Assembly: GCA_000381565.1 (NCBI GenBank)
Contig: KB906724.1
Span: forward strand, 304,045-368,044
Direction of reading: 5' to 3'
DNA from: Oxalobacteraceae bacterium AB_14
GTDB taxonomy: Bacteria; Pseudomonadota; Gammaproteobacteria; Burkholderiales; Burkholderiaceae_D
DNA: 64,000 nt
The notes beneath the pieces were generated by a model. That model was not told the origin of the DNA. It did not search any database and saw only the letters and a program-made list of their open reading frames with translations. Position 1 is the first letter of the stretch; every line of letters begins with the position of its first letter. The position numbers and the translations under genes are program-made. Positions 38,161-50,555 of this stretch are shown here, piece by piece.

Positions 38161-38180
38161 CTACCATACACAGTCTGTAG
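38161..38180. promoter_or_regulatory. Candidate TetR operator
   Basis: Within the divergent spacer, CTAC and GTAG flank a segment containing ACAG-T-CTGT, an exact nine-base palindrome. It lies ten bases before the TetR start and about 50 from the DJ-1 start, a fitting place for a shared operator. Confidence 0.4.
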
Positions 38181-38189
38181 GTTTTCGGA

Positions 38190-38747
38190 GTGAGACCGGT
38201 GTTGACGCGTGACCATTGGATTGCTGCGGGCTTCGATGCCCTGGACCATGACGGCGACGCCGGCATCTCGGCCGAGCGCCTGGCGCGCCGCCTGAATGTC
38301 ACGCGCGGTTCGTTCTACCACCACTTCCGCAGCCGCAACGATTTCGTCCACGCCTTGCTGGCCGCGTGGGAGACCGACTACGCCGACCGCATGCTGGCCC
38401 ACGCCGCCGCCGGCCGCAGCCTGGAAGAAGTGCTGGAGCGCTACCTGGCGATCGCCGCCGAAAAACAGCCGGGCCGGGAAACCGCCATCCGCGCCTGGGC
38501 CCGCCACGACCCGCTGGTGGCGGAGTACCAGCAGCGCGTCGACCAGACCCGGCTGACCTTCGCCATCAACGCCTGCCGCACCCGCAGCGACGCCTCGGTG
38601 GATGCCGACCTGGTGGGCCGCCTGGCGCACCTGTGCCTGATCGGCGGCCAGGAGTCCGGCGACCGCATCGAGCCGTCCGCGTTTGCCCGGCGCGTGCAGG
38701 GCGCCTTGACCCTGCTGGGCAAATCGCCCTTGCTCCATCGTGCCTAA
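38190..38747 (+). CDS. TetR-family transcriptional regulator
   Basis: The 185-residue protein begins with a helix-turn-helix (ISAERLARRLNVTRGSFYHHF at about residues 28-48, typical of TetR) and continues into an all-helical ligand domain. GTG at 38190 or GTG at 38199 may start it; GGAG at 38187 fits the second better. It is divergent from the DJ-1 gene and overlaps the downstream acetyltransferase gene by 8 bases. Confidence 0.88.
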   Translation: MRPVLTRDHWIAAGFDALDHDGDAGISAERLARRLNVTRGSFYHHFRSRNDFVHALLAAWETDYADRMLAHAAAGRSLEEVLERYLAIAAEKQPGRETAIRAWARHDPLVAEYQQRVDQTRLTFAINACRTRSDASVDADLVGRLAHLCLIGGQESGDRIEPSAFARRVQGALTLLGKSPLLHRA

Positions 38748-39375
38748 GGCCGCGCCGGACCTGGACCTGCTGCAGCGCTGGCTGGCCGGCTGGAGCCTGG
38801 CGCGCGGCTTGCCGCTGCCGCGGCGCGACGGCGGCGGACTGATCGTCGAGGTCGGGTGGCCGCAGCAGCTGCGCCGCCACGTGTTCCTCGATGCCGGGCC
38901 GGCGTTGCAAGCCTGCGCGGCGCGCATCGAACAAACCGGCATCTACCTGAAGGCGGCGGTCGACACCGACACCCTGCGGCGCGCGCTGCCGGCTCGCTGG
39001 ACGATAGAGCAGGCCCGCTATCTGATGCAGCGCTCCGGCCCGATGGCCGGGCGGGCCGCGCCGCCAGCCGGCTACACGCTGCAAACATCGATGGAGCATG
39101 GCGCGCATGTGGTGCGCTACGTCGACGCCAGCGGCCGGACGGCGGCGCAGGGCGGCGTGGTGTTCAACGCCGGGTGCGCGGTGTTCGACCGCATCGAAAC
39201 GATGGAGGGGCACCGCCGCCAAGGCTTGGCCAGCGCCGTGATGGCCGCGCTGGACACCAAGGCCGGCGACGCCGAACGCCTGCTGGTGGCGACCGAGGCC
39301 GGCCGCGCGCTGTACGCCAGCCTGGGCTGGCAAGTGCTGGCGCCTTACTCGACGGCGGTGTTGGCCGTCGGCTGA
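38740..39375 (+). CDS. GNAT-family N-acetyltransferase
   Basis: This 211-residue protein has a C-terminal GNAT domain with the acetyl-CoA loop HRRQGLASAVMAAL and the end segment ALYASLGWQVLAPYS. The N-terminal half (residues 1-100) is less typical and may bind the substrate. GTG start at 38740 inside the end of the TetR gene points to translational coupling. The substrate is unknown. Confidence 0.82.
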   Translation: MPKAAPDLDLLQRWLAGWSLARGLPLPRRDGGGLIVEVGWPQQLRRHVFLDAGPALQACAARIEQTGIYLKAAVDTDTLRRALPARWTIEQARYLMQRSGPMAGRAAPPAGYTLQTSMEHGAHVVRYVDASGRTAAQGGVVFNAGCAVFDRIETMEGHRRQGLASAVMAALDTKAGDAERLLVATEAGRALYASLGWQVLAPYSTAVLAVG

Positions 39376-39382
39376 GCCCGGC

Positions 39383-40042
39383 TCAGGTATGCGGCGCTTC
39401 CTTGGCGGACTTGGCCAGGTTGTTGCGCAGTTCCTGCAGGTTGCCGTCGGTGCTGGCGTAGGCGCTGATCATCTGCGACAGCATGCGGTAGACGGCCTTG
39501 GGATCGCCTTCGCCCATCTGTATGTCGCTGATCGTGTTCAGCATGCCCGCGCCGTTGAGGAAGTTGTTGCCGCCGCTGCTGGTGATCGATTGCACGTCGC
39601 GCATGTTGGCGTAGATGCCGGAGTAGCGTTCGAGCTGTTGCTGCGGCATCCAGCTGACCGCCTGGCTGGCGACGGCCACTTCCCACGCTTCACGGCGCAA
39701 TGACGGCGACATGATGCTGAGTCCCAGCTTGTGCTGCTGCGCCAGCTGCTTGATCAGGAGCCGGCCGTCGACCTTGTCCTTGATGCCGGCCAGCAGCTGC
39801 TCGTGCGCCGCCTGTATCTTTTTCAGCTGCTCGTTGTTGTGGTTCAGCGCTTCGTCGAGCTCGTGGACATTGGTCTGGATTTCAGCGTCGATCTTGACGG
39901 CGGCTTCATGCGCCAGGTGGCGGTGGTGCAGCGTCTGCACGCCATGCTCCAGCGCCAGCGCGGTGGCGATACTGATCACGATCATCAAATATTCGCCACC
40001 GAACTCCTTCAGGGTCTTGGCTTTGGGGACTTCAAAGTGCAT
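39383..40042 (-). CDS. Uncharacterised membrane-anchored protein
   Basis: The 219-residue protein has one hydrophobic segment near the N-terminus (EYLMIVISIATALALEHG) and then a helical, partly coiled-coil domain rich in Gln, His and Glu (about 45-110). I do not recognise the family. It is the third gene of a minus-strand operon behind the TraL-like ATPase and the TraM-like protein, with nine bases between it and the TraM-like gene, so its role is presumably tied to theirs. Confidence 0.65.
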   Translation of the reverse strand: MHFEVPKAKTLKEFGGEYLMIVISIATALALEHGVQTLHHRHLAHEAAVKIDAEIQTNVHELDEALNHNNEQLKKIQAAHEQLLAGIKDKVDGRLLIKQLAQQHKLGLSIMSPSLRREAWEVAVASQAVSWMPQQQLERYSGIYANMRDVQSITSSGGNNFLNGAGMLNTISDIQMGEGDPKAVYRMLSQMISAYASTDGNLQELRNNLAKSAKEAPHT

Positions 40043-40051
40043 GCATCTTCC

Positions 40052-40621
40052 TTATTTTTGCAGCTCGGCCTGGAGCTGCTCCCGCACTTTCGGGTCCAGC
40101 TTCTGGATCGCCTTGTTCAGTTTGTCGGCGCTGGCCAGCGCCGCGCTTTGCTCGGCCGTCAGCCCCGGCTTGGAGAAGGCCGCCTGGCCGCCGAGCACCA
40201 GCAGCGCGCTGAGCACGGCGACGCCGGCGGCCGCGCCCAGCAGACGCAGTTCGCGCGGCGTGATGGCCGGCGCCTGGGTGGCGATCGGCCGCACCGGGCC
40301 GGCGGCGGGCGCCGGCGCGTAGGCCGCCGGCGGGTCGCCGGCCGCCGCAGCGACGGCCGCCGCGGCAACGGCCGCCGGTTCGTTGGTGGCGTCCAGCAGC
40401 GGCGCCTTGCGGGAGCCGTCGTGCTGCGCGCCCAGGCCGCCGGCCGCCCTGGCGTGCTGCACCAGTTCCTGCGAGGCGGCGTCGATCAGCGCGATGTGGC
40501 GTTCGACCGTCTCGGCCAGCACCGCCTCGTTCAGCGCCACCAGCGCGAACACCGGATCGTCGATGTCGATCTTGACGCCGGTTTTTTCAAAGACCAGACT
40601 GCGCAGCTTCTGCTGATCCAT
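40052..40621 (-). CDS. TraM-like membrane protein
   Basis: The 189-residue protein has an N-terminal helical part with TGVKIDIDDPVFALVALNEAV, resembling the start of TraM from IncP conjugation systems. An Ala/Pro-rich linker (about 80-120), one membrane helix (LLGAAAGVAVLSALLVLGG) and a short C-terminal helix follow. It starts 6 bases after the TraL-like gene, the same neighbour as in RP4. No relaxase, coupling protein or mating-pair genes are in the window. Assignment rests on the N-terminal similarity and context. Confidence 0.6.
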   Translation of the reverse strand: MDQQKLRSLVFEKTGVKIDIDDPVFALVALNEAVLAETVERHIALIDAASQELVQHARAAGGLGAQHDGSRKAPLLDATNEPAAVAAAAVAAAAGDPPAAYAPAPAAGPVRPIATQAPAITPRELRLLGAAAGVAVLSALLVLGGQAAFSKPGLTAEQSAALASADKLNKAIQKLDPKVREQLQAELQK

Positions 40622-40627
40622 GGCGGC

Positions 40628-41368
40628 TTACCACTCCACTTTGTCGAGTTGCTCGAACAAGTCGCGGAACACCACCTTGATGCGCTGCTTTTCCATCAGG
40701 TTGAACTTGTCGCTTTGCTTGACTTCCTGGGCGGTCAGGCGGGCCGTGTTCATCTTCTTGATGTCGGCGCCGAAGGTGTCGGCGTTGCGCGCCGACAGCA
40801 CGATGCGGCCCTTCACGCGCGACGAATTGTCGGCATAGGTCTGCGATTCGGTGAACTGCTTGCCGGACGCCGACTGCAGCAGGCCGAAGTGCTCGTTCTC
40901 CCACAGCACCAGCGGCACCTTGGTCGACTTGGCGGTGGAGACGAAGCCCATGGCGGTGTCGTGCAGCGTGTCGCCGCCGCCGACGATGGTGTGGATGTAG
41001 ACCTTGCGGCCCGACTCTTCCAGCAGCGAGAAGCAGTCGTTCTCGATCAGGTAGCCCATCAAAGGGGAAAAGGTGTTGGCGCCGTTGTCGATGACGCAGT
41101 TGCCGTCCTCTTCCAGGATGTCGATCATCAGCGCGTCGAAGCGCTTGGGGTCGATGGTGCGGCTGTCGGTCATCACCGGCACGTGCTTGACGTCCATCGC
41201 CTTGTAGCGCGAGAAGGTCGCGTTCTCCTGGTCGGTGTCGTAGCAGCGCAGCGGCTGCTGCCCTTCCGTCACATCCTTGGCCGAGATCCACTGCGCCAGG
41301 ATGGTCGACACCAGGGTCTTGCCGATGCCGCCTTTACCTTGGAGAATAAAATGTACCGAATTTTGCAT
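40628..41368 (-). CDS. TraL-like ParA/MinD-type ATPase
   Basis: This 246-residue P-loop ATPase has a deviant Walker A motif (QGKGGIGKT), CYDTDQENATFSRYKAMDV, VIDNGANTFSPLM and the end RQ/KQRIKVV-type segment followed by LFEQLD. These features match TraL of IncP plasmids along the whole length. The TraL role in transfer is poorly defined. ATG at 41368 follows GGAGTAATTG; a TTG at 41371 is less likely. It leads a three-gene operon with a TraM-like protein and a membrane protein, apparently retained on the chromosome without the rest of a transfer system. Confidence 0.78.
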   Translation of the reverse strand: MQNSVHFILQGKGGIGKTLVSTILAQWISAKDVTEGQQPLRCYDTDQENATFSRYKAMDVKHVPVMTDSRTIDPKRFDALMIDILEEDGNCVIDNGANTFSPLMGYLIENDCFSLLEESGRKVYIHTIVGGGDTLHDTAMGFVSTAKSTKVPLVLWENEHFGLLQSASGKQFTESQTYADNSSRVKGRIVLSARNADTFGADIKKMNTARLTAQEVKQSDKFNLMEKQRIKVVFRDLFEQLDKVEW

Positions 41369-41441
41369 CAATTACTCCAGAATCGCTCGAATGCGTCGAG
41401 AGTAATTGTTTTGTGGCGCGATGGCAACCGCCAGCCCTCAT

Positions 41442-41933
41442 TCAGTCTATAAACCGTAGCAGACCCTGCAACGCATGGATGACGGTCTGCTCGCGCACCG
41501 CCTTGCGGTCGCCGGCAAACACCAGCCGCTCGGTATGCACGGTGTCGCCGTTGGCCCAGCCGAAGCACACGGTGCCGACCGGCTTGCCCGGCACGGCGCC
41601 GGTGGGGCCGGCGATGCCGGTGGTCGACACCGCCAGGTGGGCGTTGCTGGAACCGAGCGCGCCGGTCGCCATGGCCGCCGCCACCTCTTCGGACACGCTG
41701 CCCATCTGCGCGATCAGCGCGGCCGACACGTCCAGCATTTCGGTCTTGGAGGCGTTGGAATAGGTGACGAAGCCGCAATCGAACCAGGCGGTCGAGCCGG
41801 CGATCTCGGTGATGGCCTGGGCCACGCCGCCGCCGGTGCATGATTCAGCCGTGGCCAGGATCAGGCCCTTCGCTTGCAGGGACTTGCCGACTTGCGCGGC
41901 CAGTTCGAGGATGGTGTCGCTGTTCGAATGCAT
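41442..41933 (-). CDS. pncC: Nicotinamide-nucleotide amidohydrolase PncC (CinA C-terminal domain)
   Basis: PncC deamidates NMN to nicotinate mononucleotide in the pyridine nucleotide cycle. The 163-residue protein has AESCTGGGVAQAITEIAGSTAWF, GFVTYSN and TTGIAGPTG, the hallmarks of the stand-alone CinA C-terminal domain. The start is ATG 41933 with AAGGAGAATTCC just upstream. The N-terminal CinA domain is not present, so it is the short form. Confidence 0.93.
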   Translation of the reverse strand: MHSNSDTILELAAQVGKSLQAKGLILATAESCTGGGVAQAITEIAGSTAWFDCGFVTYSNASKTEMLDVSAALIAQMGSVSEEVAAAMATGALGSSNAHLAVSTTGIAGPTGAVPGKPVGTVCFGWANGDTVHTERLVFAGDRKAVREQTVIHALQGLLRFID

Positions 41934-42222
41934 GGAATTCTCCTTCTGTTGCGGCAATCTGCGGGCTGGCTTCCACTGTACCATGCAGCTCGCGGTCGAT
42001 GCCAGTGCCGCGCCGCTGATTTGCCTGAACAGCAACATGCCAGAAAACATTAGACCGCCGATTTGAACTTGCGTACACTCGAAGGATAGCCCGGTCGCCG
42101 CTGCCCAGACTCTGCAGCCGTGCGCCGCCCATTGGGCAAACTGTTAAGCTTGCTCAGGAACAGGAAGCGGTCCGAACCGGCCATGACGCCGGCTCATCGT
42201 GGACCGCACGGAGGCGCATCCC

Positions 42223-44829
42223 ATGATCAGCCAGACCGATATCTTCAACGCCAGCATCCTGATCGTCGACGACCAGCCGGTCAACGTGGAATTGCTGGAG
42301 TTCCTGCTCAAGTCCACCGGCTACACCGCCGTCAGCTCCACCACCGATCCGCACGTGGTGGCCGGCTGGCACGCCGAGCACCAGTACGACCTGATCATCC
42401 TCGACCTGCAGATGCCGGGCATGACCGGCTTCGACGTGATGGAGGCGATCCGGCCGCTGGAAACCGAGGCCTGGCTGCCGGTGCTGGTGGTCACCGCCCA
42501 GCCCGACCACAAGATCAAGGCGCTGGAACTGGGCGCGCGCGATTTCGTCAGCAAGCCCTTCGACCCGGTCGAGGTCTTGACCCGCATCCGCAACATGCTG
42601 GAGGTGCGCCTGCTGCACCGCGCAACGCGCGGCTACAACGCGCTGCTGGAGCGCACCGTGCGCGAGCGCACCGCCGAGCTGCAGCGCTTCCGCAGCGCCA
42701 TGGACGCCACCGCCGACGCCATCTTCCTGCTCGACGCCGGCAGCGCCGAGCTGGTCGACGTCAACGACGGCGCCTGCCGCATGCTGGGCTATCCGCGCAG
42801 CGAGATGCTGGGCCAGACCGCCAGCCGCATCGGCCTGGGCGCGCCGGCCGCGCTGTGCGAGCAGGCCGGGCGCCTGACCGCTTTCGCCGCCGCCGTCGGC
42901 CCGGCGCGCGCGCCCGAGCTGCTGGAGCTGGAGCTGATGCGGCGCGACCTGATCGCGGTGCCGGTGGAGCTGTACTGGCAGCTGTTGCAGCGTCCCGGCC
43001 AGCCCACCATCCTGCTGGGCGTGGCGCGCGACATCAGCGAGCGCCGCCAGTCCGAGGAGCTGCTGCAGCACATGGCCCACTACGACAGCCTGACCGGCCT
43101 GCCCAACCGCACGCTGTTCTTCCAGACCCTGGGCGACGCCATTGCTCTGGCGCAGGAAAAGGCATGGCGCATCGTGGTGCTGTTCATCGCGCTGGACCGC
43201 TTCAAGAACATCAACGATTCGCTGGGCGCGGCGCTGGGCGACGAGCTGCTGCGCCAGTTCAGCAACCGGCTGGTGCAGTGCGTGCGCATCCGCGACACGG
43301 TCGGGCGCATGGGCGGCGACGAGTTCGCGCTGATCCTGACCATGACGCGCGACCAGCAGGACGCGGTGCACGTGGCCAACGAGGTGCGCGAGGCGCTGCG
43401 CCTGCCGTTCGACCTGGACGGCCACCCGGCCGCGCTCAGCGCCAGCATCGGCATCGCCATGTACCCGGACGACGCCACCGATCCGCACACCCTGGTCAAG
43501 TACGCCGACACCGCGATGGAGCGCGCCAAGCAGGCCGGGCGCGACGGCTACCGCTTCTTCACCGCCGGCATGAACGTGCAGGTGCTGGCGCGGCTGGACA
43601 TGGAGCTGGCGCTGCGCCGCGCGCTCGAGCACAACGAGCTGCTGCTGCACTACCAGCCCAAGGTCAACCTGCACAGCGGCGAGATCGCCGGCGCCGAGGC
43701 GCTGCTGCGCTGGCAGCGGCCCGGCTGCGGCCTGGTGTATCCGGCCGAGTTCGTGCCGGTGCTGGAGGATACCGGCCTGATCGTGCGGGTCGGCGCCTGG
43801 ATCATCGACGCCGCCTGCCGCCAGATCGGCGCCTGGCTGCGCAGCGACGTCGGGCCGGTGCGGGTGGCGGTCAACGTCGCCAGCCGCCAGTTCGTCGAGG
43901 GCGACCTGGAGCTGATGGTGCGCAGCGCGCTGCTGCGCCACGACGTCCCGCCCGAGCTGCTGGAGCTGGAGCTGACCGAGACCGCGCTGATGTCCAACAC
44001 CGAGCGCACCATCAGCGTGTTGACCAGCCTGAAGGCGCTGGGGCTGAAGGTGGCGATCGACGACTTCGGCACCGGCTATTCATCGCTGGCGTATCTGCAG
44101 CGCTTCCCGATCGACAAGCTGAAGATCGACATCGCCTTTGTGCGCGACATCACCACCAACCCCAACGACGCCGCCATCGCCCAGGCCATCATCAGCATGG
44201 CGCACAGCCTGAAGCTGCGGGTGATCGCCGAAGGGGTGGAGACGCGCGCCCAGCTGGAATACCTGCGGCGCAGCCGCTGCGACGAGATCCAGGGTTACTA
44301 CTTCAGCCGCCCGGTGGCGCCGCTGGAGATGGGGCAGCTGGTGCTGACCGGCCACTGCCTGCCGCCGGACCCGGCGCAGCAGGGCCAGCCGGCGCAGACG
44401 CTGCTGATCGTCGACGACGACGTCAACGTGCTGTCCTCGCTGCACCGGCTGTTCCGCCGCGACGGCTACCAGATCCTGACGGCGGCCACGCCGGGCGAGG
44501 GCTTCGAGCTGCTGGCGCTGCACGCGGTGCAGGTGATCGTGTGCGACCAGCGCATGCCGGGCATGAGCGGCACCGAGTTCCTCAGCAAGGTCAAGGAAAT
44601 GTATCCGGAGACGATACGCATCATCCTGTCCGGCTACACCGGGCTCGACGCGGTGCTCGATTCGATCAACCGCGGCGCCATCTACCGCTTCTACACCAAG
44701 CCGTGGGACGACACCCAGCTGCGCGACAACATCCGCCTGGCCTTCCACCACTACTGGCTGATGCACGGCAGCGGCCGGCTGGTTGGCCATCCGGGCGAGG
44801 ACGTCACCGCGCTTCAGGACGTGAAGTGA
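42223..44829 (+). CDS. REC-PAS-GGDEF-EAL-REC cyclic-di-GMP signalling protein
   Basis: This 868-residue protein has an N-terminal receiver (Asp61 in LILDLQMPG), a coiled linker and PAS domain (about 140-275), and a GGDEF domain with an intact MGGDEF motif (about 285-440). An EAL domain follows (EALLRW, ELTETALM, DDFGTGYSSL, AEGVET; about 450-700), then a second receiver (about 725-840, CDQRMPGMSG). Both catalytic motifs look competent, so it may make or break cyclic-di-GMP depending on phosphorylation. ATG 42223 has GGAGG eight bases upstream; GTG 42199 is an alternative. Its 3' end overlaps thiL on the other strand by 16 bases. No kinase is adjacent. Confidence 0.9.
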   Translation: MISQTDIFNASILIVDDQPVNVELLEFLLKSTGYTAVSSTTDPHVVAGWHAEHQYDLIILDLQMPGMTGFDVMEAIRPLETEAWLPVLVVTAQPDHKIKALELGARDFVSKPFDPVEVLTRIRNMLEVRLLHRATRGYNALLERTVRERTAELQRFRSAMDATADAIFLLDAGSAELVDVNDGACRMLGYPRSEMLGQTASRIGLGAPAALCEQAGRLTAFAAAVGPARAPELLELELMRRDLIAVPVELYWQLLQRPGQPTILLGVARDISERRQSEELLQHMAHYDSLTGLPNRTLFFQTLGDAIALAQEKAWRIVVLFIALDRFKNINDSLGAALGDELLRQFSNRLVQCVRIRDTVGRMGGDEFALILTMTRDQQDAVHVANEVREALRLPFDLDGHPAALSASIGIAMYPDDATDPHTLVKYADTAMERAKQAGRDGYRFFTAGMNVQVLARLDMELALRRALEHNELLLHYQPKVNLHSGEIAGAEALLRWQRPGCGLVYPAEFVPVLEDTGLIVRVGAWIIDAACRQIGAWLRSDVGPVRVAVNVASRQFVEGDLELMVRSALLRHDVPPELLELELTETALMSNTERTISVLTSLKALGLKVAIDDFGTGYSSLAYLQRFPIDKLKIDIAFVRDITTNPNDAAIAQAIISMAHSLKLRVIAEGVETRAQLEYLRRSRCDEIQGYYFSRPVAPLEMGQLVLTGHCLPPDPAQQGQPAQTLLIVDDDVNVLSSLHRLFRRDGYQILTAATPGEGFELLALHAVQVIVCDQRMPGMSGTEFLSKVKEMYPETIRIILSGYTGLDAVLDSINRGAIYRFYTKPWDDTQLRDNIRLAFHHYWLMHGSGRLVGHPGEDVTALQDVK

Positions 44830-45782
44830 TCGAAGCCCTGTAGTTGCAGCGCGAGCGCGGCGCCGGCCGCGTCCACCAGGCGCAGGCCGGGCGCGGCCTC
44901 GATGCGGCCGACGCGGGTGACCGGCGTGGCCACGCTGGCCGCCGCCGCCAGCACCGCCGCGCGCGCCGAGGGCGGCGCGGTGAAGCACAGTTCGTAGTCG
45001 TCGCCGCCGGCGGCGCTGTAGGCGCGCCGCAGCGCCGTCTCGCGTGTGGCCAGCACCGCGCCGGCGGGCAGCGCGTCGACGTCCAGCGTGGCGCCGACCC
45101 GCGATTGCTTGAGGATGTGCCCGAGGTCGCCCACCAGGCCGTCGGAGATGTCGATCGCGGCGCGGGCGATGCCCTGTTCGGCCAGCAGCGTGCCCAGCGC
45201 CACGCGCGGCGTCGGCGTGTGCAGGCGCGCGGCGGCGGCCAGCAGGCTGGCGGCGTCCATGCTGTGTTCCAGCCGGTAGCCGGCCAGCGCCAGGCGGGCG
45301 TCGCCCAGGGTGCCGGAGATCCAGATGTCGTCGTCCGCCCGGGCCGCGGCGCGCCGCAGCGCCTGGCCCGGCCGCACTTCGCCGAACACGGTGATGCAGA
45401 TGTTGAGCGGGCCCCTGGTGGTGTCGCCGCCGACCAGCTCGATGTTGTGGGCGTCGGCCAGCGCGAACAGGCCTGTGGAAAAGCCGGCCAGCCAGTCGCG
45501 GTCGGCCGACGGCAGCGCCAGCGCGAGCGTAAAGCCGACCGGGCGCGCGCCCATCGCCGCCAGGTCCGACAGGTTGACCGCCAGCGCCTTGTGGCCCAGG
45601 CGGGCGGCGTCCTCGCCGGCGAAGAAGTGGCGGCCCTCGACCAGCATGTCGGACGAGATCGCTGTCTGCATGCCGGGTGTGGGGGTGAGCAGGGCGCAAT
45701 CGTCGCCGATGCCGAGCGTGGCGCGCGCCGCGTGCTGCGGGCGCTGGAAGTATTCCTGGATGAGGTCGAATTCTGAGAGCAT
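44814..45782 (-). CDS. thiL: Thiamine-monophosphate kinase
   Basis: ThiL phosphorylates thiamine monophosphate to thiamine diphosphate, the last step of thiamine cofactor synthesis. The 322-residue protein starts MLSEFDLIQEYF, has GIGDDCALL (metal/ATP site), GGDTTRGPLNICIT and DISDGLVGDLGHILKQS, all characteristic of ThiL. The ATG at 45782 fits the family start. It is convergent with the GGDEF-EAL gene with a 16-base overlap of coding ends. Confidence 0.95.
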   Translation of the reverse strand: MLSEFDLIQEYFQRPQHAARATLGIGDDCALLTPTPGMQTAISSDMLVEGRHFFAGEDAARLGHKALAVNLSDLAAMGARPVGFTLALALPSADRDWLAGFSTGLFALADAHNIELVGGDTTRGPLNICITVFGEVRPGQALRRAAARADDDIWISGTLGDARLALAGYRLEHSMDAASLLAAAARLHTPTPRVALGTLLAEQGIARAAIDISDGLVGDLGHILKQSRVGATLDVDALPAGAVLATRETALRRAYSAAGGDDYELCFTAPPSARAAVLAAAASVATPVTRVGRIEAAPGLRLVDAAGAALALQLQGFDHFTS

Positions 45783-46077
45783 GCGCCTATTGTACTGAAA
45801 CCCGCCTGCCCGGCCGCCGCCGACTTGGTTCATTGACAATTTCAATCAAATTTCATCGCGCGATACAAAATAGTAATGGATGCGGAAAATTGATTATATT
45901 GGAGCTATTGATAGGTTAATGCCGCTAAAAACGTCAAAAATTCGGTTAATGTTGCCTTGAATCATAAATAATGCTGATATCTGTCATAGCTGTTGGTGAA
46001 AATACCTACTTAATTGAAAGAATTGGTCTGATAAAATCGGAAGCTTTCCGACAGTACAAACAGGAAGGCCGCACAGC
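45783..46077. other. AT-rich intergenic region before maeB and thiL
   Basis: This divergent spacer of about 295 bases is much richer in A and T than the flanking genes and most likely holds the promoters of thiL and maeB. Short open frames on the plus strand run into maeB in another frame and look like chance. No RNA gene or clear palindrome was recognised. Confidence 0.5.
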
Positions 46078-48396
<2,319 letters not shown>

Positions 48397-48401
48397 ACCC
48401 C

Positions 48402-48440
48402 GGGGGCGAAGTCTGACTTGCCCCCCCCCCCGTCTTTTTG
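48402..48440 (+). terminator. Intrinsic terminator after maeB with 11-C run
   Basis: GGGGGCGAAGTC pairs with GACTTGCCCCC (one bulged G), then six more C, GTC and five T. The run of 11 C at 48421-48431 is unusual and may vary in length or be miscounted. Confidence 0.7.
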
Positions 48441-48575
48441 TTGCCTGTGGGTCAAGTATTTTCAGTCATCACTACCGCTGATGGTAACAAGATGTAAGGG
48501 ATGTAATCGATATAATTGGTGAGAAGTGGGACATAGGCGCTCTGTTACAATAGCGGGTTGTAAAGTCACCCATGA

Positions 48576-49637
<1,062 letters not shown>

Positions 49638-49643
49638 GGGAAT

Positions 49644-50555
49644 ATGATGGCTGCTGAAGGCATGGGCAAGCGTGCCCTGGTCACCGGGCTGAGCGGGTTC
49701 ACCGGCCGCTATGTCGAGCGGGAGCTGCTGGCCGCCGGCTACGAAGTCTACGGCACCATCACGCCCGGCCACGCACCCGGCGAGCGCCAGTTCGCCGTCG
49801 ACCTGACCGACCGCGCCGGCCTGGCCGCCGTGGTGGCCCAGGTGCGGCCGGACGTGGTGGCCCACCTGGCCGGCATCGCCTTCGTCGGCCACGGCGACGT
49901 CGAACAGATCTACCGCGTCAACGTGGTCGGCACCCGCAACCTGCTCGAGGCGCTGGCCGCCGCCGACCACAAGCCGTCGGCCGTGCTGCTGGCCTCCAGC
50001 GCCAATATCTACGGCAATACCGACGTCGGCCTGATCGGCGAAGAGGTGCCGGCCGCGCCGGCCAACGATTACGCGGTCAGCAAGCTGGCCATGGAATACA
50101 TGGCGCGCCTGTGGCAAGGCAAGCTGCCGCTGATCGTGGTGCGTCCGCTGAACTACACCGGCGTCGGCCAGCACGAGAACTTCCTGCTGCCGAAGATCGT
50201 CGGCCACTTCCGCCGCCGCGCCGCCGACATCGAGCTGGGCAACCTGCATGTGTGGCGCGACTTTTCCGATGTGCGCATGGTGGCCCAGAGCTACCGCCGC
50301 CTGCTGGCCGCCGGCCCCGCCGCCGCCGGCCAGACCTTCAACATCTGCTCGGGCCAGGCCTGGTCGCTGGGCGAGGCGCTGGCCATGATGGCCGACATCG
50401 CCGGCTACCAGATCAAGGTCCACGTCAACCCGGCCTTCGTGCGCGCCAATGAAGTGGTGCGGCTGGTCGGCGACAACCGCCGCCTGCAGGCCGTGATCGG
50501 CCCGCTGGCGACGGTGCCGCTGGCCGATACGCTGCGCTGGATGTACACGGCGTGA
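49644..50555 (+). CDS. rmd: GDP-4-dehydro-6-deoxy-D-mannose reductase
   Basis: Rmd reduces the Gmd product to GDP-D-rhamnose. The 303-residue NAD(P)-binding protein has VTGLSGFTGRYVERELLAAGY, SSANIYGN and the catalytic NDYAVSKLAMEYM (Tyr-x3-Lys). It matches the Rmd group better than the GDP-fucose synthase group because of the following wbpY/wbpZ-like genes and its length, though GDP-6-deoxy-talose formation cannot be excluded by reading alone. Two adjacent ATGs at 49644 and 49647 can start it. The downstream GT4 gene overlaps it by four bases. Confidence 0.88.
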   Translation: MMAAEGMGKRALVTGLSGFTGRYVERELLAAGYEVYGTITPGHAPGERQFAVDLTDRAGLAAVVAQVRPDVVAHLAGIAFVGHGDVEQIYRVNVVGTRNLLEALAAADHKPSAVLLASSANIYGNTDVGLIGEEVPAAPANDYAVSKLAMEYMARLWQGKLPLIVVRPLNYTGVGQHENFLLPKIVGHFRRRAADIELGNLHVWRDFSDVRMVAQSYRRLLAAGPAAAGQTFNICSGQAWSLGEALAMMADIAGYQIKVHVNPAFVRANEVVRLVGDNRRLQAVIGPLATVPLADTLRWMYTA

